A stretch of 64,000 nucleotides of DNA, taken from positions 179,811-243,810 of the forward strand of contig NZ_PJNW01000014.1 of NCBI RefSeq assembly GCF_002844595.1, in the 5' to 3' direction. Source of the DNA: Pleomorphomonas diazotrophica (GTDB taxonomy: Bacteria > Pseudomonadota > Alphaproteobacteria > Rhizobiales > Pleomorphomonadaceae). The translations under genes were made by a program, and so were the position numbers. Position 1 is the stretch's first letter, and every line of letters starts with the position of its first letter. The notes beneath the pieces are model-generated. The model made no database searches. It had not been told where the DNA came from and saw nothing but the letters and a program-made list of their open reading frames with translations. This document shows positions 1-8,516 of this stretch, piece after piece.

Positions 1-499
1 CACGGGCGCCGACAAAGGCGATGGTCCTACCGACTGGCTTCACGTCCGGCGCAAGGTAGATTTCACCAATCTCGCGAATGACGTCGTAGAGATCGAACGG
101 GGCGACCATGTACTCGGAAACGCCGCGACGCATCAGGTCCCGGTAGAGGGCGACGTCGTTATGATGGCCGATCAGCACCACCTTGGTACCGGCGTCGCAG
201 ACGGTGGCCAACTGGTCGACCAGCTCCAGCGCCTTTTCACGCCGCTCACGCGTTTCGACGAACAATAGGTTCGGCGTTGGCGCGGCAGCATAGAAGTCGA
301 GGGCTGCGGCCACGCCCCCTTGGTGAACCTTGACGTGCGCCTTGGCCATGCGGCGGTCGGCGGCGGCCTGCTCCAGCACGTCGGCGACCTCCTGCGTCTC
401 GCAGAACGCCTGGATGGCGATGCGCGGCACGGGCTTCAGTCCGTCGACATCGACAGAGCGGCCGGAGGTGGTGGGAACGAGCGGGTCGTCGGTGGTCAT
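1..499 (-). CDS. cpaE: Flp pilus assembly protein CpaE, N-terminal part (cut by window start)
   Basis: Reading the minus strand from an ATG at 499 gives 166 residues that run off the window edge. The part seen is the receiver-like N-terminal domain of CpaE/TadZ (about residues 25-150, containing VVLIGHHNDVALYRDLMRRG). It ends at TIAFVGAR, where the MinD-like ATPase domain of the family begins. CpaE helps localise the Flp/tad pilus machinery at the membrane. It follows cpaD by 12 bases in the same direction, so the two are co-transcribed. The ATPase half cannot be seen here. Confidence 0.88.
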   Translation of the reverse strand, partial: MTTDDPLVPTTSGRSVDVDGLKPVPRIAIQAFCETQEVADVLEQAAADRRMAKAHVKVHQGGVAAALDFYAAAPTPNLLFVETRERREKALELVDQLATVCDAGTKVVLIGHHNDVALYRDLMRRGVSEYMVAPFDLYDVIREIGEIYLAPDVKPVGRTIAFVGAR

Positions 500-511
500 A
501 GCCGTCGGTTC

Positions 512-1222
512 CTAGAAGGTCGAAGTCGGATAGGCAGCCGACGGGCTCGATCCCTTGGCAGCCTTCTGCATCATTTCCCAGCGTTGCCAGCCGCGCACCG
601 GCGTTTCTGACCGGGGCATCAGCAAATCGTTCGGGCTTTCCACCATGGCCGCGAGATTGGCCTGGGTTGCGCAGCCGAACTCGGCACCGTCGGTGCCCTT
701 CTGGCCGTCGGGCATGATGTCGGTCGTCCAGCGGCCACAGGGGGGGCTGACCGCCTTGATACGCGCGAAGCCGAGCCTGATTGGCGCGGGAACGCGTGGA
801 TCGGCGACTGCATAGGTCTGCGATCTCAGATAGGTGGCGGCAACGCCCGACTGCCGCAGCACGGTCCGGATCTCGCGGGCAAGATAGTCGGCAGCCGCCT
901 GATTGACCGACCCTGCCGGGGTCATCACCACCACAGGTCCGGTCGCATTTCGCGCAGCGTCGGCACCGAAATCGGCGACCACCGCCCGGAGTTCGGATGA
1001 AAGACCTCCGGTGCCCATGCCGACCGGGATGTCCAGTGTCTGAGGCGCCTCGGTGACGGCGATTGGATAGGCGCTGCGATAGCCGTCGGCCGGCCGGCCG
1101 TCGGTCAGTGCCTGGCCCTGCTGGTTGCAGGCGGACAGAGCGAGCGCCAAGGCGATCGCCGCCAGCCTTGCGGCGCGGTGCGTCTGCCTTTCAGGGCGGG
1201 TAAGGGGATTCATCGCCTGCAT
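512..1222 (-). CDS. cpaD: Flp pilus lipoprotein CpaD
   Basis: A protein of about 236 residues whose N-terminus is a lipoprotein signal with lipobox LSAC (Cys near residue 32), followed by the periplasmic CpaD/TadD-type domain of the Flp pilus. In the family it is an outer-membrane lipoprotein associated with the CpaC secretin. I chose the ATG at 1222 because GGAGGAG lies four bases upstream; an ATG at 1213 is also possible, while longer versions would run into cpaC. It sits between cpaC and cpaE in the usual cpaABCDE order. Confidence 0.87.
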   Translation of the reverse strand: MQAMNPLTRPERQTHRAARLAAIALALALSACNQQGQALTDGRPADGYRSAYPIAVTEAPQTLDIPVGMGTGGLSSELRAVVADFGADAARNATGPVVVMTPAGSVNQAAADYLAREIRTVLRQSGVAATYLRSQTYAVADPRVPAPIRLGFARIKAVSPPCGRWTTDIMPDGQKGTDGAEFGCATQANLAAMVESPNDLLMPRSETPVRGWQRWEMMQKAAKGSSPSAAYPTSTF

Positions 1223-1244
1223 GGCACTCCTCCGATGCGCCGGC

Positions 1245-2630
1245 TCATTCATAGGAGAAGCCGTAGCGGCCCTGATAGGAACCGGAAGCGGCACCGTTGA
1301 CGCGGTAGATGCGGTTGATCTGATTCAGGAAGTAGCTCTGGGCGTCGGCCTGGAAGTTGAGGTTCTGGTCGGGCCGGGTGATGGCCGACGATGCGACCGG
1401 TTTCACGAGATAGGGCGTGACGAAGACCACCAGTTCGGTCTGCTGGCGCTGGTAGGCGTCGCTCTTGAAGAGAGCACCGAGGATGGGCAGATCGGACAGG
1501 CCGGGCGTGCCGTTGATGGTCTTGGAAATGTTGTCACGCAACAGACCGCCGATGGCGATGGCGCCGCCTGACGGGACTTCGACGGTGGTTTCGGCGCCGC
1601 GCTTCTTGAGGGCGGGCACATCGCTGTTGAGCGAGGTATCGATGTCGCTCACCTCGGTGTTGATATTGAGGCTGATGCGTCCGGAACTCAGCACCACCGG
1701 CGTGAACTTCAGGATGACGCCATATTCCTTGAAGTTGACGGTGTTGCCGTTGTCGCTGATGATCGTGTAGGGGATCTCGCCGCCCACCACCACCTTGGCG
1801 GGCTGGCCGGAAATGGCGGTGACGTTCGGTTCGGCCAGCGTCCGCACCACGCCCTGCGTCTTCAGGGCGTTGATCATCATGGAAAAGTGGTCTGTTCCGA
1901 TGTTGAGCGCCGAACTGGCGGAGCCATCGGTAATCCCGAACAGCTTGGTCGGCGCCGACGACAATCCCGCCAGATTGTAGGCGAGGTTGTTGGGGGAACT
2001 CGCGGCGGCAACGGCGCCCACCGTGCCGGCCATGTCGATGCCGAGCTTCCTGACGGTGTTCTTTTCCACCTCGGCGATGACGACGCGGAGATTGACCTGA
2101 TCGGAGCCCGAAACGCTGATCGAGTTGACGATCTTGTCGGTCGAACCCACGAACTTGGCGGCGATGTTGGCCGCCGTGGCCGCCGCTTCCGGAGAGGTGA
2201 CGGTGCCCGACAGCACCAGTGAATCACCGAGCGACTGCGCCCTGATGTGCGAGCCGGGAATCACCTCGGCGAGCGTGCTCTCGAGACCGACCGTATCGCG
2301 GCCGATCACCAGCTCGAAATGGGCGATCTGGCGGTTGCCGTCGCCGAACAGGAAGACGTTGGCCTCGCCGACGCCCATGCCGATCAGGTAGATCTTCCGG
2401 TTGTTGCGGACGACCGCGTCGGCGACGGTCGGGTTGGATACCAGGACGTCGCGAATGTCCTCAGGCAGGTCGATCACCATCGACTTGTTGAGGCCGAGAT
2501 TGACCACCCGTCCCTCGATCTCGGCAACCGAGCGAATGGCGGCGGGATCGGCGGCTCGGGCCGGCACGCTTGCGAGGCCGGCGGCAAGAAGGCCCGCGAG
2601 AGGAAGAATCAGCGCTAGGCAGCGGTTCAT
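1245..2630 (-). CDS. cpaC: Flp pilus outer-membrane secretin CpaC (RcpA family)
   Basis: About 461 residues. A signal peptide ends near VPARA (residue 26). Next come the pilus N-terminal domain (about 30-115, with VVNLGLNKSMVIDLP), a BON-like segment (about 115-185) and the type II/III secretin domain (about 250-430, with VPSGGAIAIGGLLRD). It forms the outer-membrane pore for the Flp pilus. The ATG at 2630 is preferred because AGGA lies nine bases upstream and the signal peptide starts there. An ATG at 2675 that overlaps the cpaB stop as ATGA is an alternative and would add 15 residues. Confidence 0.93.
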   Translation of the reverse strand: MNRCLALILPLAGLLAAGLASVPARAADPAAIRSVAEIEGRVVNLGLNKSMVIDLPEDIRDVLVSNPTVADAVVRNNRKIYLIGMGVGEANVFLFGDGNRQIAHFELVIGRDTVGLESTLAEVIPGSHIRAQSLGDSLVLSGTVTSPEAAATAANIAAKFVGSTDKIVNSISVSGSDQVNLRVVIAEVEKNTVRKLGIDMAGTVGAVAAASSPNNLAYNLAGLSSAPTKLFGITDGSASSALNIGTDHFSMMINALKTQGVVRTLAEPNVTAISGQPAKVVVGGEIPYTIISDNGNTVNFKEYGVILKFTPVVLSSGRISLNINTEVSDIDTSLNSDVPALKKRGAETTVEVPSGGAIAIGGLLRDNISKTINGTPGLSDLPILGALFKSDAYQRQQTELVVFVTPYLVKPVASSAITRPDQNLNFQADAQSYFLNQINRIYRVNGAASGSYQGRYGFSYE

Positions 2631-2671
2631 GACCGGGATTCCTGAAGTTGCGGTCGGTCGGGGCTTTCGGA

Positions 2672-3466
2672 TCATGGCGCTTGCTGGGCCGTGACGCGGG
2701 AAACGACGCCGAATTTCACGACGGCGATGCCGGTCGGTTTGCGCTGACGTGCGGCGGGCTGGTCGGCATCGACGAGGGGGCGTAGCGCCAGCGAGATCGA
2801 ACCGATCTGCTGGGCCTGAGTGACGAGTTCGGTCTGGTCGGGCGTGAGCTCGAGAGTTGCCGTGTTCTGCGCCACGATCGACGGCTGCTTGTCATCACCG
2901 GTCTGCTGCACCGACTGGTCGATGGCGAGCACCCTTATGTCGGCGAGGATGGTTTCGGCGACTGCCTCGTTGGCATCTTTCTGGCGCACCAGCAGGATGT
3001 CGACGCGATCCTCCGGCAGGATGAAGCCGCCAGCGGTCGAGGCGGCGTTGACGCGCACGGCCACAGCGCGCATCCCCTCGGGCAGAACGGCGGACAGGAA
3101 GCCGCGGTCGGATCGCACCAGCTTGGCCTTGCGGATCGGCTCTCCGGCCAGGATGGGGCTGCGAGCCAGCATGCCCTTGAGATCGGTGACGGCGTCCGGC
3201 TCGCCCGATCGCTGGATGTAGCCGTCGCTCAATCCATCCTTCGGCCATGGCTTCCAGACAAGACTGTCCGCGTCAACGCCCTTGCCGATGCCGATATCCT
3301 TTGCGGCGACGAGGACGTCCTCAAGGTCAATCGCCGGGACAGCCGGCTGGGCGGCAACCTCCTGCGGGGCGGCGGGGTCGCGCGTGCCGATCCGGGTCGC
3401 GATGAGGCCGGCGCCGGCGGCTGCGGCACCGGCGGCGAGCAGGATGACCAATTGGATCGGGCGCAT
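2672..3466 (-). CDS. cpaB: Flp pilus assembly protein CpaB (SAF/RcpC)
   Basis: 264 residues with one N-terminal membrane anchor (about 4-24), a SAF domain (about 47-115, including LARSPILAGEPIRKAKL) and the RcpC/CpaB domain (about 115-235). Members are periplasmic partners of the secretin during Flp pilus assembly. The ATG at 3466 has GAGG seven bases upstream. The gene is followed directly by cpaC and preceded by a 150-base gap after cpaA. Confidence 0.92.
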   Translation of the reverse strand: MRPIQLVILLAAGAAAAGAGLIATRIGTRDPAAPQEVAAQPAVPAIDLEDVLVAAKDIGIGKGVDADSLVWKPWPKDGLSDGYIQRSGEPDAVTDLKGMLARSPILAGEPIRKAKLVRSDRGFLSAVLPEGMRAVAVRVNAASTAGGFILPEDRVDILLVRQKDANEAVAETILADIRVLAIDQSVQQTGDDKQPSIVAQNTATLELTPDQTELVTQAQQIGSISLALRPLVDADQPAARQRKPTGIAVVKFGVVSRVTAQQAP

Positions 3467-3617
3467 GATGTTGCCTCGTTACACAGGACGGCGAGCGTTC
3501 CACTCAAGGTCCGAGTACACGGGGTAACGTTGAATTTATGGTTAATAAGGTGTTTGAAATCGTCTCAGTTTGTTTCGGCTGTTCAGGAATCGTCAGGAGT
3601 TAGCGACAAGCCTCGCG

Positions 3618-4172
3618 TCACAGCCTTGCAAATGCGGCGAACCATGGCGTTTCTGGAAAGACCATGAGCGCGGCGGCGGCGAGCGCCACGCCATAGGGAA
3701 CGCCGGCGCCTTTCTCATGCAGCCGCAACGCCGGCGGCCAGCCGAGCATGAAGCCGGGCAGCGGTATCGACCGGAAGGCGAGCACGGTCAACGACAGGGC
3801 GCCGCCAAACAGGGCGGTCAGCACCAGGAAAGGTAGCGCCTGTTCAATCCCGAGCCAGAGAGCGATGGCCGAGGCGAGCTTGGCGTCGCCACCGCCGAGG
3901 TAGCCGAAGGCAAAGAGAGCAAAGGTGCCGATCAGGAGACCGAGGCCGGCGAGGACGTGGATGCCGAGGGCTGGAAGCGGCAGGCCTGTCAAAAGCGCCA
4001 GGGCCAGGAAGGCGATGGCGAGCGCGGCGGGGAAGCGGTTGGGGATCTGCATGGTCAGGAGGTCGTAGCTGGCGGCGACCGTGACCACGATGGGGAAGAC
4101 GGCGGTGAGGACGGTGGCGATGATGAGCAAGACGGCTTTTCTCCGGGTGTCTTCCGGAAGGAGGAACGGCAA
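3618..4172 (-). CDS. cpaA: Prepilin peptidase CpaA (A24 family)
   Basis: 184 residues, strongly hydrophobic with about five or six membrane segments. Both catalytic aspartates of the type IV prepilin peptidase family are present: D37 in ASYDLLTMQIPNR and D96 in GGGDAKL. There is no N-terminal methyltransferase domain, as is normal for the short CpaA/TadV type that processes Flp pilin. The start is uncertain: the first possible codon is a TTG at 4172 without a good ribosome site, and another TTG at 4130 lies ten bases after GGAG. It is downstream of the pilin gene, from which it is separated by a hairpin terminator. Confidence 0.9.
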   Translation of the reverse strand: MPFLLPEDTRRKAVLLIIATVLTAVFPIVVTVAASYDLLTMQIPNRFPAALAIAFLALALLTGLPLPALGIHVLAGLGLLIGTFALFAFGYLGGGDAKLASAIALWLGIEQALPFLVLTALFGGALSLTVLAFRSIPLPGFMLGWPPALRLHEKGAGVPYGVALAAAALMVFPETPWFAAFARL

Positions 4173-4233
4173 GCCAGACTAGACAAACAGGGTAAACGGC
4201 GGCTGAACAGCCGGCGCCGGCTTTTCGGAATCG

Positions 4234-4263
4234 AAAAGGGGAGGCCATCATGACCTCCCCTTT
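4234..4263 (-). terminator. Hairpin terminator between flp pilin and cpaA
   Basis: On the minus strand AAAGGGGAGG and CCTCCCCTTTT form a ten-base-pair stem around a nine-base loop, ending in a short T run. It lies about 70 bases after the pilin stop and 60 bases before cpaA. It would end most pilin transcripts while allowing some read-through into cpaABCDE, which fits the high demand for the pilin subunit. The read-through role is inference. Confidence 0.75.
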
Positions 4264-4333
4264 GCGGACCATGCTCAGCACATACGCGACGAAAACAACC
4301 TTCCTGGCGTTTCGCTACGCTGCTCTCAAGCCA

Positions 4334-4507
4334 TCAACTGGCGGTCTTCAGCTTGCCGGCGATCGAGTTGAAGGTGTTGCTGACGTTGTTGCCGAGGGTG
4401 CCGGCGGCCGTGATGACGGCAACGGCGATCAGCGAAGCGATCAGACCATACTCGATGGCGGTGGCGCCGGACTCGTCCTTGAGGAAACGCGAAACGAGAG
4501 CCTTCAT
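4334..4507 (-). CDS. Flp family type IVb pilin
   Basis: A 57-residue Flp-type pilin. A short basic leader (MKALVSRFLKDESG) is followed by the class IVb cleavage motif G/ATAIEYGLIA with Glu at +5 and Tyr at +6, then one hydrophobic helix. CpaA would cleave after Gly14. The ATG at 4507 has AGGAG eight bases upstream; an ATG seven codons earlier is less likely. It is the first gene of the minus-strand pilus cluster and so the major structural subunit. Confidence 0.93.
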   Translation of the reverse strand: MKALVSRFLKDESGATAIEYGLIASLIAVAVITAAGTLGNNVSNTFNSIAGKLKTAS

Positions 4508-4916
4508 TTGAGGTACTCCTAAGCTCACTTATCTGACAGCACAGGTTCGAAGGTCTAATTTCGCCTGACCCGTCTGAACCGCATTCAATCTAGCCTGCGA
4601 GCTGTTTCCAGCGAGTTAAGGCGATCGTAGAAACTCGAGCCTATCGGCAGATGTCGCTGGATGGTTAAAGTTAACTGAACCACCAGGCAGAAAACTCTCC
4701 CTTTACCTTGTGGTAGAGACCAGTAAAGGCCAAGATTGGCCGAAACCGGTTTCTTTTTGCGGACGTGAGCCGACCCGATGCGCGTTTATTTTGACAGGTA
4801 GGCTTCATCTTGCCTGCTCCTGGGGGCGGCAAATGCCGGGAAGTGCGATAGCGTTGGCGCTTTGTTTACCATCTTCAGGGATGATCTCGGTGAACAGACG
4901 GTTACCGGAGCGTTCC
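4508..4916. other. Intergenic region between divergent pilus transcripts
   Basis: About 410 bases separate the pilin start from the plus-strand CpaC-like gene, so both promoters should lie here. I see AT-rich stretches (for example around 4660-4680) but no convincing -35/-10 pair. TTAA motifs occur as TTAAAGTTAA near 4667, which has the wrong spacing for a full CtrA site. No RNA or protein gene is evident. Confidence 0.5.
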
Positions 4917-5456
4917 ATGTCCCCAAGGCTCGTTCGTTCGGCTCTTCTGGCGACTGCGCTGGTCGGATCTGCCGCTACAGTCTTCGCGCCCGCCACCAGT
5001 CGCGCCGAAGACATGGTCAAGGTCGAGCTCGATCAGGCTCGGATCTATCGCCTCGCCGCGCCGGCGAGCACCATCGTGATCGGCAACCCGGCGATTGCCG
5101 ACGCGACGCTGCAGGATGCTCAGACGCTGATCGTCACCGGGCGAGCCTATGGCCAGACCAATCTGATCGTCCTCGACGAGCAGGGCGAGACCATTACCGA
5201 CGTTCAGCTGGCCGTTCTGGCGGCGACGGAGAACCTCGTCACGGTCTACAAGGGGGCGAAACGGCAGTCGTTGAGCTGTCTGCCGGAGTGTCAGCCCGCC
5301 GCCGTGCCTGGTGACGATTCCACGCATTTCAGCGGTATCTTCGGGCAGGTCGCCCAGCACAACGGCTCAGGCAGCGGCAGTCCGGCCACCGCTTCGACTG
5401 GTGCGGGCGGTGGCACGTCCGCAGCCCCGGTGCCGGCGCCGCCGAACAGCCAATAG
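4917..5456 (+). CDS. Pilus assembly protein with stand-alone CpaC N-terminal domain
   Basis: 179 residues: a signal peptide (about 1-28), then one pilus-assembly N-terminal domain like that at the front of CpaC (about 32-110, with VIGNPAIADATL and LIVTGRAYGQTNLIVLD), then a tail with two cysteines (SLSCLPEC) and a Gly/Ser/Pro-rich end. The secretin pore domain is absent. The ATG at 4917 has GGAG six bases upstream and starts the signal peptide. It lies divergently from the pilin gene and upstream of two TadE-like genes, so it is probably a periplasmic accessory factor of the same pilus. Its exact role is unknown. Confidence 0.82.
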   Translation: MSPRLVRSALLATALVGSAATVFAPATSRAEDMVKVELDQARIYRLAAPASTIVIGNPAIADATLQDAQTLIVTGRAYGQTNLIVLDEQGETITDVQLAVLAATENLVTVYKGAKRQSLSCLPECQPAAVPGDDSTHFSGIFGQVAQHNGSGSGSPATASTGAGGGTSAAPVPAPPNSQ

Positions 5457-5536
5457 TTCATGTTCGGTTACACCGCTTGGTAAGGTGTTTGCGGCACACT
5501 CCGCCTTTGCGAGCGATCTCGCAGCGGGAGAAGCCA

Positions 5537-6109
5537 TTGCGCCCGATCTGGTCTTTCCGCCGTTCCAGCCAGGCCGTGGTGGCCGGCGACGAAGCGCAGC
5601 CGCGCGCGCGGCTCCTTGCCGACCGCCGTGGCGCGGTGGCCATGGAATTTGCCATCGTCTCGATTCCATTCTTCCTGCTGCTCTTCGCCATTCTCGAAAT
5701 GGCTCTGATGTTTTTCGTCGGCCAGGTGCTCGACACAGCCACCGTCTCTGCGTCTCGACTGATCCGAACGGGCGAGGCCAAGGCCCAGTCGCTCAGCCAG
5801 GATCAGTTCAAGACCAAGATCTGCGAGGGCATGGTCAATCTCGTCGATTGCGGGACGAGGCTTTATGTCGACGTGCAGTCTTACTCGAGTTTTACCGCCT
5901 ACGCGCCGACGAGCCCGCTCGACAAGGACGGCAAGATCTCCTCAACGAGATATACAAACGGCAACAAGAGCGAGATCATTGTCGTTCGCGCCTTTTACGC
6001 TTGGCCGATCCTGTTCGATTTTCTCGCCCGCAGCACGACGAGGTTGGCGAGCGGTGATCAGTTGCTGGGCGCTGTCGTCGCTTTTCAGACGGAGCCCTTC
6101 CCATGGTAG
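5537..6109 (+). CDS. TadE-like pseudopilin (first copy)
   Basis: About 190 residues. After a basic N-terminus comes the TadE signature RRGAVAMEFAIVSIPFFLLL, a pseudopilin-like cleavage site with a Glu five residues into the hydrophobic helix, then a soluble C-terminal domain with two cysteines (KICEG and VDCGTR). The start is inferred: a TTG at 5537 follows GGGAG by six bases; another TTG at 5477 would add 20 residues. The stop overlaps the next TadE-like gene by seven bases, which suggests coupled translation. It probably encodes a minor pilin-like part of the Flp pilus. Confidence 0.82.
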   Translation: MRPIWSFRRSSQAVVAGDEAQPRARLLADRRGAVAMEFAIVSIPFFLLLFAILEMALMFFVGQVLDTATVSASRLIRTGEAKAQSLSQDQFKTKICEGMVNLVDCGTRLYVDVQSYSSFTAYAPTSPLDKDGKISSTRYTNGNKSEIIVVRAFYAWPILFDFLARSTTRLASGDQLLGAVVAFQTEPFPW

Positions 6110-6690
6110 TGCGGTTCCGGTCGTTGGCGGCCCGTTTCAGCCGGCTTGCGCGCCGTTTCGCGGTGGAGCGCCGCGGCGTGTCGGCGGTGGAGTTCGCCCT
6201 GATCCTGCCGCTGATGCTGGTGATCTATGCCGGGTGTGGCGAGGTGACCACGGCGCTCATTGTCGACCGCAAGGTGAGCCGTGCCGCCAGCACCATTTCC
6301 GATCTCGTGGCTCAGCAGACCTCCGTCAGCGCGGCGACCATGACCAACATATTCGACGCGACGGCGGCCATTCTCGAACCCTATGACGTCGCGGCAGTGA
6401 AGGTGGTGCTGGTCGTCGTCGATGTCACCTCTTCAGGACAGAAGGTCGCATGGTCCAAGGCGCGCAACGACACGGCTGCGACGCCCAATGTCGCCCCGCC
6501 GACCGGACTTGCGGTGCCGACTACCATAGCCTCGGTTGGCGACGAGATCGTGGTCGGCCGGGTGACCTATGCCTATACGTCGCCCTTCGCCAATGTCATG
6601 AAGAGCATTACCGGCGGTACGGTCTACAACCTCAAGCACGTGTTCTATCTGAAGCCCCGCCAGGGAACGACCATTGCCTTCACAGGCTAA
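6103..6690 (+). CDS. TadE-like pseudopilin (second copy)
   Basis: 195 residues with a basic N-terminus and the TadE motif RRGVSAVEFALILPLMLVIY (about 24-43), followed by an extracytoplasmic domain. It starts at an ATG inside the end of the previous gene. TadE, TadF and TadG pseudopilins occur as adjacent genes in tad loci and are needed for Flp pilus formation. Which of the three this corresponds to cannot be told from sequence alone. Confidence 0.83.
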   Translation: MVVRFRSLAARFSRLARRFAVERRGVSAVEFALILPLMLVIYAGCGEVTTALIVDRKVSRAASTISDLVAQQTSVSAATMTNIFDATAAILEPYDVAAVKVVLVVVDVTSSGQKVAWSKARNDTAATPNVAPPTGLAVPTTIASVGDEIVVGRVTYAYTSPFANVMKSITGGTVYNLKHVFYLKPRQGTTIAFTG

Positions 6691-6813
6691 CCGCCGTTGC
6701 GGGCACCAAAAGGCGAATGAGCGAGACGCGGCGGTTAACGAGCCGGCAAGACGGAGCTGATAGAATCGGCAAGAAAGTGCGGTCTGACGCCCTTCTCCGA
6801 GAGAGCATGCTCC

Positions 6814-8442
6814 GTGGCATCTGCGGCCTTCCACATTTCCACGATCCTGAGGCCGTCGGTACTGGCGTTCGGTGCCGTGCTCGCCGCCCTTCTGACGATC
6901 ACCAGTCTTGTTCGCGATCGCGATGACCAGCATTACCTGGAGCGGCGATACGCGGACGTCGGCAAGATCCTGTCGGCGGCAATCGATCCCCGCTTCCAAA
7001 ACAAGGCCGACGAGATCACCCGCGTTGCCGAGCGCCTGGTGGTGATCGGCGCCATTCGCGGCGGAGGCCTCTACGATGGCTCCGGGCATGAACAGCAGGT
7101 GTTCGGAGAGCGCATCGAGACAAGCTTCAATGCGGTGATGCGAACCGGGCGCACGGTGTTCCGGCCTGCAGGCAGCAGCAAGGCCGACTTCTATTATCCG
7201 CCGGAGGCGTCGCTGACGCCATTCCACATCTTTTTGCGGGTGGACGTTGGAGAGATCACCAGCCTGGAGACGGTTCGCGACGAACGGGCGGTTGCCATCG
7301 CGTTTGGAGGCGGGGCCGCGGCAGCGGTGATCACCGAGTTCGTCATGATGATGATGGTATGGTGGCCATTGCGCCGGGTGCGGGCGGGTGTGGAGGCCAT
7401 GCTGCACGATCCCGCCTCGGCCGATCGCGGCCAACCGCTCAAGGCGTGGGGTGGCGAGGTCGGCAAACTGACCTTTGCCTTTGAATGCCTGCGCTCGATG
7501 CTGGCCGACGTCTGGCGGACGCGTGTCATGGTGGCAGACACCATCATCGAGTCCTCGCCTTTCGCGGTTCTGCAGATCAACACCGACGGCCATCCCTTCT
7601 TTGCCAACCCGTCCTGCGCCCGTCTGTTCGGCCGCGACATTCTCAGAACCAATGAAGTGTCGCCGCTGATGTTCCGGGACGTGACGAGCGGCGCGCGCCT
7701 CGGCCTGAAGGCCTATGTGGAAACCAACAAGAGCGGCATTCGCCCCGTGGAGTTTCCGACGCCGAACGGTCCGAAGCAGGCCTTGATGGCTTCGCTGGTG
7801 CTCGGCTCGGAAACGCGAGCGCCCGTCAATGTTCTGGTCGGCGTCGACATCAGCGCGATCTACGGGGCGCGCATCGCGGCCGAAGCGGCGCTCAAGTCCG
7901 GCATGGACGAGGTGGCTCGATCTACCACGCGGACCTTTGAGTACAAGCAGATGCTGGAGGCCTGCCTCGCATTGATGGGCGGCGGCAAGAAAGGCCACGA
8001 GCACGTGCAGGTCGCCGCCTTCGCGCGTGAATGGATCGACACCGCCGTCGAAGCCGGCGCCGTGCAGCTCTCGGAAGTGGGGGGCGAGGATCCGGAAGTG
8101 TCCGGCGGCACGGACAATCTGCGCGCCGTGGTGCGGTTTGCCGCCTTCGCCGCCTATACTCAGCTGGGCACCTTGCCGATCGACATGAAGGTCGAAGTCA
8201 AGGGCATCGACTTCGAGACGGCCGGCCTTCAGATACAGGCGCGCGCCGCCGCCGGCGCCAAGGGGCCCTGCGTCGCCGACACCAATCTGGCGCTTGCCGC
8301 TCTCAAGGCCAGCATCGCCCGCGTCGATGGCCAGCTCTCGGAGGTGGAAAAGGACGAGAACGGCACCGTCTTCGTGCGGGTCATCCTGCGCGGTGCGGCC
8401 GAGCGCGTGCACACGGCCATGAAGTCGAAGACCGCCGAATGA
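6814..8442 (+). CDS. Membrane PAS-domain protein with degenerate histidine-kinase core
   Basis: 542 residues from a GTG start. Two membrane segments (about 14-32 and 159-184) bracket an extracytoplasmic domain of about 125 residues. A cytoplasmic linker and a PAS-like domain (about 240-360) follow. The C-terminus (about 375-530) resembles a histidine-kinase dimerisation and ATPase region in outline: DNLRAVVRFAAFAA sits where the N-box should be, and LALAALKASIARVDGQL matches the end of the ATPase fold. The phosphorylatable His and the DxGxG box are not recognisable. It is probably a signalling protein without kinase activity, possibly tied to the adjacent pilus genes. Confidence 0.65.
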   Translation: MASAAFHISTILRPSVLAFGAVLAALLTITSLVRDRDDQHYLERRYADVGKILSAAIDPRFQNKADEITRVAERLVVIGAIRGGGLYDGSGHEQQVFGERIETSFNAVMRTGRTVFRPAGSSKADFYYPPEASLTPFHIFLRVDVGEITSLETVRDERAVAIAFGGGAAAAVITEFVMMMMVWWPLRRVRAGVEAMLHDPASADRGQPLKAWGGEVGKLTFAFECLRSMLADVWRTRVMVADTIIESSPFAVLQINTDGHPFFANPSCARLFGRDILRTNEVSPLMFRDVTSGARLGLKAYVETNKSGIRPVEFPTPNGPKQALMASLVLGSETRAPVNVLVGVDISAIYGARIAAEAALKSGMDEVARSTTRTFEYKQMLEACLALMGGGKKGHEHVQVAAFAREWIDTAVEAGAVQLSEVGGEDPEVSGGTDNLRAVVRFAAFAAYTQLGTLPIDMKVEVKGIDFETAGLQIQARAAAGAKGPCVADTNLALAALKASIARVDGQLSEVEKDENGTVFVRVILRGAAERVHTAMKSKTAE

Positions 8443-8516
8443 TCCTCAGGATGCGTCCTGAAGCTTGATATCCAAGCCAAGTGGCAGAACACGAGCTTGC
8501 CTTCACCCGGACCGGA

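Noticed and set aside
4660..4680. TTAAAGTTAAC as a possible CtrA site upstream of the pilin gene
   Set aside because: CtrA full sites have TTAA-N7-TTAA; here the spacing is two bases, so only half-sites are present.
6433..8412. 659-codon open frame on the minus strand opposite the PAS protein gene
   Set aside because: It is an antisense shadow of a GC-rich gene: no ribosome site, no recognised domain, and many His/Arg/Gly residues typical of such frames.
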